Shown: positions 45,593 through 57,620 of the stretch, piece after piece
Position numbering within the stretch: the first letter of the stretch is position 1
Layout of the letters: each line of letters starts with the position of its first letter
Source: Hofstenia miamia
Taxonomy: Eukaryota > Xenacoelomorpha > Acoela > Hofsteniidae
Reading direction: 5' to 3'
Assembly: GCA_900660155.1 (NCBI GenBank)
Contig: CABFPE010000550.1
Span: 462,308 to 526,307 of the forward strand
DNA length: 64,000 nt
The notes under the pieces: generated by a model
Told to the model about the DNA's origin: nothing
The model's input: only the letters and a program-made list of their open reading frames with translations
Database searches by the model: none
Translations under genes and position numbers: made by a program

Positions 45593-46537
45593 TCAAAAAA
45601 TATGTACAAAAATGTACTTTTTTAGCATTTTGATGCATTCACTTCTGAAGAGTTTGCTCTGCACTGTGTACACCAAAGGATTAAATAGAGATGAAGCAAG
45701 CACCATATGAATAGAAAATTTATAGAATGCAGAACTAAGATTTAAATTGATGTTAAAATTGTGGATGTGACTCAAAGCATACAAACATACGTATATGTGC
45801 GAAGGAAATGTGCTGCAGACGAAAACCAATGTTACCGAAGCGGCAAGTACGGTCAAACGTCTATTGCTGCGCACTTCTTCTTGTGATATCTTCTTGCGTT
45901 TGGAGAGAATCATCACTCGATGAGTTATGCTGATGTATACGAAAAATATAAGCAAGAGTGTCAATGAAATTTCTGTTGCATACCAAAGTCCAGTACACAA
46001 GTTAAAGAGCATGCTTAGTCTGTCAACCATGAATTCGCATTCCTTATTATTGTATTTGAAAATAAATAAATTTTCTAATTTTGTTGCTGCTCCTAAAGAA
46101 TAAACAAAGATGAAGAGGGAGTAGTTCTTAGAATGACGTTGGGTTAAAAACTTGTATTTTATCGGATGCAACACCGCTAAGTACCGATCAAGAGAAATTA
46201 AAATTATATGAAATATGGATATATTAATAAATGCCCAAACTAAATATGTTGAATGCAACACTGAACAAAAAAAATGGCCCAATATTCCAGAAGGTACATA
46301 AAATATAGGCTGAACCCAGGTGTTAATAACTTCAGCAATACAGGTGCAAGAATCTGTAACTGCAAGACTTACCATGATTCTGTTAGTAAAGACCTTTTGT
46401 AGCTGTTTGCTTGATGCGTAAGTAGCGATTAATAACATGTTCAACACAGCGGCCAGTGATACTACACTTGTTGAAATAATTTCATCCCAAATTGGGATTT
46501 CTTCCCATAAACCGATTTCATCGTTGCTGCTATTCAT
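45593..46537 (-). CDS. Class A (rhodopsin-like) GPCR, copy 2, 314 aa
   Basis: Paralogue of the receptor at 24.1 kb, about 93 percent identical in protein. I chose the ATG at 46537, giving MNSSNDEIG, because it matches copy 1; the four extra codons upstream begin with TTG. All landmarks are kept: AAVLNMLLIA in TM1, SLAVTDS in TM2, DRYLAVLHPIKY after TM3, CSTFPSHI in TM6 and NPLVYTVQSKLF in TM7. Differences cluster in the second extracellular loop and start of TM5 (MVDRLSMLFNLCTGLWYATE against MLDKLGKLFSICGVWYAAE) and in the third extracellular loop (YALSHIHNFN against YVLRPIHDFN). Both regions face the ligand. One residue is inserted. Single exon, intact. Confidence 0.9.
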   Translation of the reverse strand: MNSSNDEIGLWEEIPIWDEIISTSVVSLAAVLNMLLIATYASSKQLQKVFTNRIMVSLAVTDSCTCIAEVINTWVQPIFYVPSGILGHFFCSVLHSTYLVWAFINISIFHIILISLDRYLAVLHPIKYKFLTQRHSKNYSLFIFVYSLGAATKLENLFIFKYNNKECEFMVDRLSMLFNLCTGLWYATEISLTLLLIFFVYISITHRVMILSKRKKISQEEVRSNRRLTVLAASVTLVFVCSTFPSHIYVCLYALSHIHNFNINLNLSSAFYKFSIHMVLASSLFNPLVYTVQSKLFRSECIKMLKKYIFVHIF

Positions 46538-49500
46538 ACTTGTGAACAAAAAGCCTACTTAGTCGGCTTATATTATGTAAGTTGATAGTGATTGGTGAGA
46601 ATTTACTAATCGAATTTACCCATTAGATATAACAAATTTCATACGTTCAGTAATTTTGCTTATAAGTCTTGTATTAATTAAAAAATTCCACTTGTCGCCG
46701 CTAAAATTCTTGTGCTAAAAATTCCCGCTTTATTGTAATTGGGAAAACTGATTTCGTTTAATAATCTGTTCTTAGCTCTACTTACCTGGGTGTTTTCATC
46801 GAAGCAGTAAATATTATAGATTTACGATTTTACTAACATAGTGAGTATAAACATCATTGGCATCATTGGTGAAAATTATCAATGTCATTCATTAACGTCG
46901 GTAAAATATGCTAAGCATTTAAGGGTTAAGAAAATATTTAATTGGTTTGCAATTTGTGAAGTAAAATGGCAGTGAACTTGTTGCAAGTTTTTATAAAGGA
47001 TTTAATGTATTTTAAGCAAGTTACAATTATTGCAATTGATTAAGCTCATTAACATCTAAGTCCCATTGTTTATTAACAAATGGTGGAAAAATTAATAAAA
47101 ATTCAGTTTCATTTTACTATTAAAAATGACCTTCTCTTTTCAGGCCTGATCGAATTGAAACAATGTCTGCACATAATTTGAGTTTTGAATTCGACGCTAA
47201 AATCAAAGATGGGCATCGGGTACCCGGCTTTACTTGACCAGACATCGGGCATCGAGTCGGGCTCGAGCAAAATGATTTCAATTTAGGTTAGTTCGAGCCC
47301 GAGTTGGGTCGATAGAATTGGTCTGGTGCAGTTTATTGACTGTTCAAATGAACAAAAAAGAGCTTTTGAAACGCTATGATGGAATAGTCTTCTAAGAACT
47401 ATTGTATGAATTAAGTCTAATATTAATGATATAAGAGGATGAGTCGATTTAGATTAAAATATTCTAACAATGATTAAACTTAGCTTGGCTAAATACAAAA
47501 TTGTACACCACCAAGTAATCAATTAATTGAAATTCAAGCACAACTACATAAATTTATATGAATTGGAGGAAGATAGATTGTGGGATTTTACTTCAACCAG
47601 GACAAAGAAACGTTAAGCAAATGTTCCCAAACTAGAAAAAACTTTATGATTTACGCTACTTCAAAGAACATTTTTTAATGAAACATATTTTTGTCATTTA
47701 AAAGCAGGTTAAATGAGTTTATGAATGCGATTTTGATACTAATAAACATTTTTTTCAACCTTAGACCAAGACCTGGTATTTGGATGCTAATGCTCTCCTA
47801 ACAGGAACTATTACAAAGTTGCATCTCTAGATCTGCCTCTGAATATAAAGTAGTTCGTTTGCTCGAACTTGACTTATATCGAATAGAGAGCATTAATATA
47901 ATTTAAAGTATTATAATTTCATTTGTGTGCTTATCATTCCCAAGAATGATTGAGGTTACTACTGTAATAAAATTTTATAAGATCAAAATCGTACTATTAC
48001 CTTTGCAGAAATACTGGCTTTTAAAAAAGCAGTGGTAACTAGCTCATTTGCTGGATGACTTACCCCTGTAAGAGCAATTCCTCCTCTTAAAATTTTAACA
48101 CATATCAACTTCTTAAACCTAATTATAAGTTATGGCAATAATATTTTTAATGGAGCAGTGATGGAAATGCCCGGTCTGCCCGCCTTTCATTGAAAACTTA
48201 ATAAAAAGACTAACGAATAAACCACATGCACAAAAGTTCTACATAATCAGTGGTGGATCTAGAGAGAAGATTCGGAAGTAAATCTAGATCCTCCCTCTCT
48301 TCCAGGATTGGTACATGAACCAAGTTTATAGGGGAAGAACTTAGCAGAGTTCAGCTTTGCAAATCATTTGCATGGTCTTGCATTTTTCCAAAAATAATTT
48401 TTTTTTCCTCAAGAATACAAAGGTCGGATTTTATTTTTGATCCACACTAAAAAGCAAAGCTGTTTTGTGTCACTCACACTATCAACTATTGCTTAATCAC
48501 AGGACTTCATAATGTTATTTATGTTTATTCTTAGGAATAGATATATTCTGATAAACAAAATCGAGAGCCTTTGCAACGCAATGATGACATAGTTCTCTAT
48601 ATATTTTTGTATGAATTAAGTCAAGCCATTCCATCCAGGACAAGATTGAAATTAACTAATTTAGAATTAACTTAATTGGAATGCAGAAAGAATATCAAAA
48701 TTTCTTACCTAAGTTAATTTTTTCAAGCCAAATAGGGGTTTTGTATGCCAACGTACTCTTAATGACAATATTTTTGTAAAATTTTGTATTACTGTCTGTG
48801 GACCAAAATGTGTCAAATATATGCATTAACCGGAAAAAATTAGAAAACCTTAAACTTCAGATTTTCTAGGTTTAATATCACTTTTGCAAATTTCATTTTC
48901 CTCGTTGAAATTTATTAGTAAAGCTAGTTTTTTCAATGATTTGCATCCTGTAGCACTTAATACCATTGATGCTCCAATAGTTTCAAATAAGTATAGATTT
49001 ACTGCTACAATGGGGCTTATGAAGGATTTCTCTATAAATATGAGCTAGACAAAGCTCCCAACAGCATTGCTGTTAACAGCTGCAAGCTGGTACAGCAAGC
49101 AACAAGCAAGTGTATTTAAAACAGCACATAAAATTAACCATACTGGTATCTGTGTTGTTCACGCACTATCAATATATTTCAATCCCCTCAACAGTCCATC
49201 AAAGATGCACAAAAATTCAGACCAGTGCTGCAAGCATTGAAAAGTAGTCAGCAAACCCCATTGATAGAGTGATTCAACTTATCAATTATATTTGCATATT
49301 TATGAATATTCATTCTTACAAAGTACAGAGTATTAAAATATTAGATGATTTGCATAGTGATAAAAGCAAACGACTTGTTGCAATTTTACTTTTGATTTTA
49401 TCATATTTATATTTATCATTTGTGTTATGTTTTGTAGATATGTAACTCATTTTAAAATTCGCCTTGAAATTCTTGTTTGCACTACATTGCTTTTCTTTTA

Positions 49501-50965
49501 ACTTTGTTTAAGAACAATATATGTATATACATCACACATTAGTAGAAATACTTAACATTTCATGTTTTCTTAATTTCTTAAATGTCGTGGGAAAAGTGCT
49601 TGAAAATATGGTAAATAAGGTTACGTAAAAATTTTTTAAGACAGTACCTCCTTTGCATATAGGGTTTTCTGACATATTTTGGAATGATACCGACAAATTT
49701 TATATGGAAGCTGTCAATTTAAAAAATAAATGCTCATCCTTTCAACAATCAGTATATCATAGCATATTTGGATAAATTGAATGGCTATGTTCACACGTAA
49801 CTTCATGAAACTTTGATGAAATCAACACTTTAGGCTCACTTTTGCTACCCATTGAATGACTATTTTTTCCGACAGGCAATGCATTTTTGATTGGATTTGT
49901 AACTCTTGAATACAGAATAAAGCCATTTAATTTTAATGAACTTAAAGAACTATACTCGACAAAAAATTTGCCAAAATTGAAATTTTGAATAAAAATATAG
50001 AGCTATCTGCACATTTCAGTCTGTCTTTCATTCAGAGAATTACTTGGCTGATGTAGTTGACCAATTAATTGTATATAATTAAATGACAACAACTTTCCAG
50101 ATCAAAACTGCTGGCTACAACAAGATTTAGTTGCTATTTGTTTGTATCCAGCGGAATAAATCCCAGATAGAATTGAAGTGATTACTGCTGGTAGTGGTAG
50201 CACTTCACATGATTAACTTTGTTTCTTCATTTTATGTTGTTTCTTTCTTATTTCTTTGTACTGCATCAATTAAAAATCTACGAAATGAGTTTCCTACTTA
50301 TTTTCTAAAAATGCAATTATAAAAATTGTGAAGGGGTAAACATTTTGTCGTCGAGTGTACATTCAATTTCACAGCAAAAGAATAATGACTTATGCCTATA
50401 TTGTGATTTCTTTTGAAATCATTTGGTTGCAATATACTTTAAAATGAAATGCTAAAATACATCATTTCATGTGTTCATTGTCTACAAAACGGAAAATTTT
50501 TCCACTAGAATATATTCTGAAATAACTGACTTTATGCAGCCTCTTTTGTTAATTGCTAGTGCTACTAATAAATAACCAATTTCATTTTGGCAACAATGGT
50601 ACCTTTTTGTTTCGTCTTTTAATAACGAAAAGTTACCAAAATGTCTCATTATTTAATTACGAAAAAGCATCTTCAGCTACAATTTAACAAACATGGTATT
50701 GTAATCAGATCTGTTCATTCCTCCATGCAACAAGCTGCATATAATTGTGATTAAGCTAATTCAACATGATTATCAACAAGAACTGCTAAATCGACATGAC
50801 GTCTTATGTGTAATCTGAACCATATACAAGTTTATACTATGCAATTCCAACATTTAATCCGAATTTTACTCTACACTTATAAAAATATTGCAAAATTTCT
50901 TACATGCTGATCAATTAAATATAAATAAAATATAAAAATAGCAATCATATCTTGCAAATGCATAG

Positions 50966-51009
<44 letters not shown>

Positions 51010-51334
51010 AATAATTTAAACTGACGCAGAGAACAAATCAGGAAGAGTTTTGTGTAGAAAAATACAGTTTTAAATTTGTGAAAGAAATAACTCAGTAGCA
51101 TCCAAAAGAAACCCTTTCCAAAGGTCTTAAAATGAGCTGGTCAAGTAACATGAAGAGCATGCAAAAGTAGAAACTGAAACCATGTTTCGAAATCTACTAA
51201 TAACGAAAATATTAAAGAGAATTTAGAAATTAATGTATTGAAAAAAAAGCATTGTCAGCATTCAATTTAAATTATATTGTAGGAAGTCGACAATACCAAA
51301 AAAGTCAAGTCAATGTTATTTGGATTTAATCTAT
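46538..51334. other. Long intergenic region: GPCR 2 upstream flank, repeats, microsatellite
   Basis: Bases 46538-46770 align with the upstream flank of GPCR 1. A GC-rich palindromic patch lies at 47205-47310. About 48157-48190 has another CCCGG-rich patch. About 49620-50520 aligns with 31000-31560. An (AT)n microsatellite runs about 50969-51006. No coding region was recognised anywhere in this 4.8 kb. Confidence 0.55.
47205..47310. repeat. GC-rich palindromic patch, possible hAT-type terminus
   Basis: The sequence aaagatgggcatcgggtacc is followed by arms agtcgggctcgagc (47255-47268) and gttcgagcccgagt (47291-47304). The arms are reverse complements with 12 of 14 matches around a 22-base loop. 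The start resembles hAT tips (AGAGATGG-type). No partner terminus was found within a few kilobases. Confidence 0.45.
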
Positions 51335-52438
51335 TTCATTGTGAAAATTATCTTTGCATTTGCAAATTTGATAAAGATAATGGCGTCATAATAATGAATA
51401 AAACGGAATATTTTAAGAGATGAACAAAGTCGCAAATGATAAAACGAAATTTAAGCATTTATCAAATATAAATATATGCAAAGTCATTTTCTTTATTCAC
51501 AGAATAGATCCAGTAGGACCGCTATTAGATGTGAAGAAAATAAAACAAATCTCTGAAGAACAATATCAACAGTTCCACAGCAGTGGTTCAGTTCCCCCGA
51601 AATTGTATGGATTGGCCAAAGTGCATAAAGATCCAAAGCATCCACTCTTTAGATCAATATTATCAAAATTTATAGTCAGACCATAACTTAGGCAACATTT
51701 TAAAAAGCATGTTCGAAAACAGTACAACATGCAAGATTCCTTTCATTTTCTTTCAGGATTGAAGAATTTTTATGAATCGCAAACACGTAAAGAAATATTT
51801 AGTAAGATTTACTGTAAAGAGTCTTTTTACAAACATTCCAGTAAAAATGTCTATAAAGCACATCTTAATAATAAACGATTCAGAGTTGATTTCATTGTGA
51901 AAATTATCTTTGCATTTGCAAATTTGATAAAGATAATGGCGTCATAATAATGAATAAAACGGAATATTTTAAGAGATGAACAAAGTCGCAAATGATAAAA
52001 CGAAATTTAAGCATTTATCAAATATAAATATATGCAAAGTCATTTTCTTTATTCACAGAATAGATCCAGTAGGACTGCTATTAGATGTGAAGAAAATAAA
52101 ACAAATCTCTGAAGAACAACAGTTCCACAGCAGTGGTTCAGTTCCTCCGAATTTGTATGGATTGGCCAAAGTTCATAAAGATCCAAAGCATCCACTCTTT
52201 AGATCAATATTGTCAAAATTTATAGTCAGACCATAACTTAGGCAACATTTTAAAAAGCATGTTCAAAAACAATACAACATGCGAGATTCCTTTCATTTTC
52301 TTTCAGGATTGAAGAATTTTTATGAATCGCAAACACGTAAAGAAATATTTAGTAAGATTTACTGTAAAGAGTCTTTTTACAAACATTCCAGTAAAAATGT
52401 CTATAAAGCACATCTTAATAATAAACGATTCAGAGTTG
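51335..52438 (+). pseudogene. Penelope-like RT fragment, tandemly duplicated (2 x about 550 bp)
   Basis: Copy 1 is 51335-51888 and copy 2 is 51891-52438, about 97 percent alike; copy 2 lacks 6 bases (atatca). Each encodes, with frameshifts, KDNGVIIMNKTEYFKR, ANDKTKFKHLSN, KLYGLAKVHKD (KLYGLPKVHK in active elements) and IVRP, then DSFHFLSGLKNF, with VKSLFTNIP readable in another frame. These are the N-terminal RT motifs of a Penelope-like element, stopping before the catalytic core. The duplication junction is exact (cagagttga then ttcattgtgaaa), with no N, so it looks genuine. Confidence 0.85.
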
Positions 52439-53437
52439 CCCATTGCAAAGCATACGCTACGAAAATTACTAGTTTGCCTGCTTAGTAATGCTTAATGAAA
52501 TTTATCAAAAAATAAGTGGCATATCAATGCAAAAATCTCCGCCAAGTATGATGCTTTACAGCTGTCATAGCATTTTAATTAAAAGTGACGTAGTTGAAAA
52601 AAGGTCTCTTACTCTAAGAATTATAATTACTTTTTCAGTATGACGTTAACAGCTTTTTTAGTTATAAGTGTTTAAAATTTTTTTACAATCACGAAAAATC
52701 TTCAAAAATCACCAGGTAGTTTAAGATTAATATTCTTACAAACCACAGGTGTTTTTACGCAAAAGATTTCAATGTTGATCGTAAATTCGTTTTTCAGAGA
52801 ATTTTTTAATAAAACAACATATAATGGTCTTTTGTGATAAGTTGAAATATCTAGACTGGACTTGGGCCCAGCTCTTGTGAGCTTCAAATGGGAAAATTCA
52901 TTCCGCTGATATCTTTGATCTAAAATTTTGATGTATGTACTTTCTAGTTCTAGAAATTAATGTTGGTTCTCAAAATATGGTACCAGATTTTTATTATTTT
53001 TGAAATGCATTTCATGTTTTTCTATTTTCATTGAAAGAATATAAAAATATTATTGAGAGATATTGCTATATTAGGCATAAAGAAAAGAACTACCAAGAGA
53101 TGGGCATAGACTAAAAATTAGGCCCAAGCCCGGCCTGGCCCACTCCATTTACTACCAATTGGGTTCATGATACTCGTCAAAAAATGTCTTCAATTTTTGG
53201 TTTGTTGTACTAAATGGATATGTTAAGATCTTCTAAAAAATTTAGATGATTAGTTGAAAAATCTTCAGCAATTTAGGTTTATAAGACTATGTTATTATAC
53301 AAAATTATAACATGCATATGTAAATTATCTTGTCGCAAAAATGGGACTCCAGAAAATAAAATTTACAAACGGATGAACGTATTTACAAGCAGAAAAGTTA
53401 GAGTAATCGCAAAATGAATTGGCTATAAACAAATGGT
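52439..53437. other. AT-rich intergenic sequence
   Basis: No gene. At 53100-53150 a patch beginning gagatgggcata and containing aagcccggcctggccc resembles hAT-type termini; no inverted partner was found. Confidence 0.45.
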
Positions 53438-54080
53438 TTAAGTTCTTACAAATTTTCCGTTGTTTGCTAAGCATTTGGATAAACGCAGAGAAATACAGTT
53501 CATCAAATTTCTACCTATGACTGGTGAAATTTCATGTTGCGATTTTTGGGTTGTCTCGACCAATATCGCCTTCGTAAGTGTATTTTTCTTTTCCACGAAG
53601 TTCTTGAGGATAGTCCACACATTTTCCACCGGATTGATATCTGGAGAATTTGGTGGCCTCTGCAAAATTTGAATGTCGTTTTCATACATGGAATTTTATG
53701 TTTCACGTGGGGTGTGACGGTGATTGCCATGTTACTAAAAAATCCAGCCGTTTGGGTATAAAGCAGCAACACTCCGTTGTTTTTCCTATTGCAAGTCTGA
53801 TATTCGATACAATTTTCGGCAGTTTTTTCTTTATACCCGATCTTTCCAATGTCCGTTGCACTGCCGAATTCTGAACAAAAATTACATTCCTTTCTGTGAA
53901 CATTCAAGCTATATTTCGTCCAGAGAAAATGGGATTTTTCAAAGCTAAGTTTGTCAATTTGTGCTTTTCATGTAGCGAAATTTTCACAGGATGGCCACTT
54001 CCAGCTTTTCTTTTGGGTGATCCACCACTTCCCAGAACATTAAAGTTTCTGTAGAGGGTATTCTTTGGCATGCCTGATGC
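53438..54080 (-). pseudogene. Tc1-like transposase with deleted catalytic middle
   Basis: From 54080 downward one frame reads ASGMPKNTLYRNFNVLGSGG, SPKRKAGSGHPVKIS (HTH with a GRPR-like hook), LKNPIFSGRNIA, one stop, MFTERNVIFVQNSAVQRTLE and RSGIKKKLPK, the normal Tc1 N-terminal half. The region with the first two catalytic Asp residues is then missing. Another frame resumes with PPNSPDINPVENVWTILKNF, which keeps the SPD-x(5)-E motif, and ends at 53438. Terminal inverted repeats were not found. Confidence 0.85.
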
Positions 54081-57000
54081 TGTGAATAAAAAACTAGAAT
54101 CATAGGTGACTTTGAGATACAGAAGTACAACTGTGTCTAGTTTTTCTGAATGATTTAATTTAACACAAACAAAAACTGGTATTTTGGCGGCTTATTTGAA
54201 ACACGCAAAATTACCATTTTTGGTTACGTTGTTATATGTTCTACAACCTCACACTGATCATTTTTCTATCAGACCAACACAACAAAAAACATTAATAAAA
54301 ATCAAAGCTCCCCAACAAATGCCAAAGTGTATAGCATTCAATGAATTTGTCTTGACGGATACTATAACATAATTGTTATTAAATTAATTTTCTACTTATA
54401 ATTTTCTGACTTAAGAACAATAAGGAAACTTGGGAATTCTGGGAGTTGAACAATATATGGGAAATTGTACTTTCCTGTTATGCTGAAAATGTGTCCAAAA
54501 AACTCTATTCCTGTATTTGAAGAATTAACTTTTTTCACTTGAAAAATGATTTTTGCAAAAACATTCAAATTCTTCCCATACCTAGTATTCAGGTAATAAA
54601 GCGATCTAAGGACCGTGGCAGTAACAACTAAACCTCAACTACATTGCTTTCTGTTAATAATCCACCCAGAGTGCATCCCACAGCAGTGGTGCTTTCAGTT
54701 TTGAATTTATCCATTATTTAGTGACTTATAGGTAGGTTTGACCAATTATGCTCTATAAAAATTTTTTTGCGCATAAATATGATGCATTAACCAATAAGTT
54801 TTGTTGTAGCATATTAGAAAATTATACTTTATAAAAAGGCATTTATTCAACGCAAATGCTTAAAAATGAATGCTGTTCCTTCTATTTTTCAATACATTCC
54901 TCCATGGCGTCTCTAGCAATGATGTCATTTATGTAGTTTGATATGCGGTTTTCTATACTATTTTTATTATTTTGTATGACCTTGATAACAACACTTTAAT
55001 GTAGCAGGTGTATTACAAATGCTCATCATGCCATGTATTTCCATTCATAGAGTCCATGGAGAGTTATGAATGCCGTTTTCTCAATATCATTCTGATTCAT
55101 GGGAATCTGCAATTATCCCTACAGATTTCAAAAAGTATTTATATTTACTTGCTGTGTATGCATTTTTTTGTTATTTCTTTAAGCTTGCAAAGGCCAATGC
55201 AGAGCATAAAGACGGTGTGAGCAGCATAAGACCTTTGAAATTGCTATATTGGGCCGTTACTTATTAATTCATTTAAAATGATGGTATTTTCATCTTTTTG
55301 GTTTTTGGTATTCTCTACTAGAGCTCACGTATTGGGGTGTTGTTCGTGACATTGATTTTGTGGCTTACACTGGTGGAATTTTTACCAGTAAGAATGAAAC
55401 TTAAATCAGAAATAAATGAATTTAATTTTTCATAAAGCCTGCATACTACATATAAACCTATGGCCGAATATGAAAACATAAACCGACAAATTTCATCTAG
55501 GCTAAATTTATCAAAGCTCTGCGCAGTCCCAAAACTTCAGTGTAAAGTGAGCAGTAGAAGATATATTAATCGTACTTTAAAATGATAATCATTAGGCAAT
55601 ACAAGAAAAATTTTGTAAACACTTTCATGCCTGGCTGTAGAGAAATGAAAAATTTTCAATTCTTAGTATGCTTGTACTATAGTGTGAAAAAATGGCAAAT
55701 GGTTCACAAAGTCCGAGTCATGGGTCATGTCAAGGGTCAATCATAAATCTTAATTTAATAGTCTTAGGGCACTTGCAATTTCGATATCGTTGTAATTAGT
55801 GGAAATGTGCTAATGAGAATTCCCAAAAGATGTATTATTATCAAAAACAATCCTTGAGCTACGAAATTTTTAGTTCAATGAAATTTTCAAAATTTTTTAG
55901 TAGAAAATATAGTGCATAATGTAGTTATGTGTAGACTATATCATTTATGTATAGCATTATATAAAAAATTTAATTGCTGATCAAATTTTAAATTATTTCA
56001 ATAAATACTTCAAATGATTTAGCTCTGTTTTCAAAATATAATTTGAAATTGCTCTTATGGGCGTGAACTTTAACAAACAAAACAATTTTGACAGGAATCA
56101 CTTCACAATGCTTTTTATTTGTGTTAGACTTCCGGAATATAAGACTTCCGGCAATAGTACACTGCGCACCTAAGTATATGTATGATTGAATAATTTTACA
56201 TACGAACCAGATAAGGCGTATTGAACTTTGCATCTAAATTATGTCCGCAAATCTCTAAATAATAATAATTCACAAATTAATAATATTGCAGCATTTCTTC
56301 ATAATGACATTTTTCGAAAGAATTCAACACATTGTAAAAATTACAAAAAAATTACAATTGAAATATTCTAAATGTAAAAAAAATCACTGCAATTTTTAAA
56401 AGCATTTAATAAGAAGATCTGCCTAATACCTTTTGAAATTTAATGGTTTGCAAATGTTTTAGATTGAAGAGAAGCACGATTCATCCTGAGAAATTTGCTA
56501 ATTTCTTGATGTACTGTTTCCACATGCAAAAATACAATATATATTTTGACCAATGAAAGCTCTAAAATTCAATATTTTCCATATAATTCATGATCAGAAT
56601 GAATATCAAATAAAGTTTTCGCAAATGCATAGATTTAGTAAAATATTTTAGTAACCATGAACTATGCGTCTATGAGATAATTCTGTTTTTAAAATTGTAT
56701 TCCATCAATATTCCGCGTTGGTAAAGCATGAAGTAAGACAGATCTAATGTCTGTGAAATATATCTTTTTCTTTGCCAATAGTTATACATATTGGAACATT
56801 TCTTCTAAGAAATTGAAGTATAGTTTTCTCAACTTGTTAGTATGCTAGTATCCTAAGGCCAATATTTTCCATAATATTTAATATTTAACTGTGTTTGTTC
56901 CTTTTAGTAAAAATAGCGTAGTTGTTTTAAAGTAAAAATGTAATCCAAAATTAAATGTTTAGTTTTTAATGTGATTTATATTAGATTGAGTGCAATGAAT

Positions 57001-57620
57001 GGAAGAACTACTTAAAAATTAAAATCATGCAGAAACCTAAGATAAAAATTGACATGTTTTGACATTTTCCAAAGTTGTTAAATACATAATAAATTAAAGA
57101 AGTTCTAGAAATTTCTTCTGATACTCTAGATATAACAGATTACATACCCACTAAAACCCAATTGGCATTGGTAAGTTAAGATATATCTTCAAGATATGAA
57201 ATTAACAATTTTTCAATTGATAAACAAAACACTAGTATATTTATTTATTCCTATTTGGCATTACCATGACCATGCCAGACATTATATGCCCGGACGCCCC
57301 TGCATGCTCACAAAACTGTAGTGAACATACCCAAATTTTGATCTGAAGTAAGTTGAATTCTTGTTAAGTTATGAAAATGATTAATTGAAATATATATCTA
57401 TCACGGAAAAAATCGGAAATATTTTAAAAATGAGAGTTTCGATTTTCAGATTTTGCTTGTATTAAAAAGTAATAACATGAATAGGTCAAATTTCGATTCT
57501 AAGAATATAGATTGAGGTTAATTGCGATTGGATTTGCACTAAAATTTTCGCCAAAATTTACAAACCATGATTGCAGCAATTTTACGAAAAGTAGTTTCCA
57601 AAGAAATACGTACTGCCATT
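54081..57620. other. Intergenic sequence with a duplicated segment
   Basis: About 54580-54760 aligns in the same orientation with about 63525-63720 (cctagtattcaggtaataaa against cctagtgttcagataataaa; agcagtggtgctttc against gacagtggtgttttt). No gene was recognised. Open frames around 55008-55267 and 55988-56233 have no family resemblance. Confidence 0.5.

Noticed and set aside
45593-46549. Longer GPCR start giving four extra N-terminal residues
   Set aside because: The upstream codon is TTG and the extra residues are absent from copy 1. The ATG at 46537 is shared by both paralogues.
53460-53907. Several plus- and minus-strand ORFs of 66-130 aa
   Set aside because: Alternative frames of the single Tc1 pseudogene 53438-54080, except for the pieces used there.
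55008-55267. Possible small membrane protein (frames of 65-70 aa)
   Set aside because: Two overlapping frames with hydrophobic AT-driven composition and no conserved motif or splice support.
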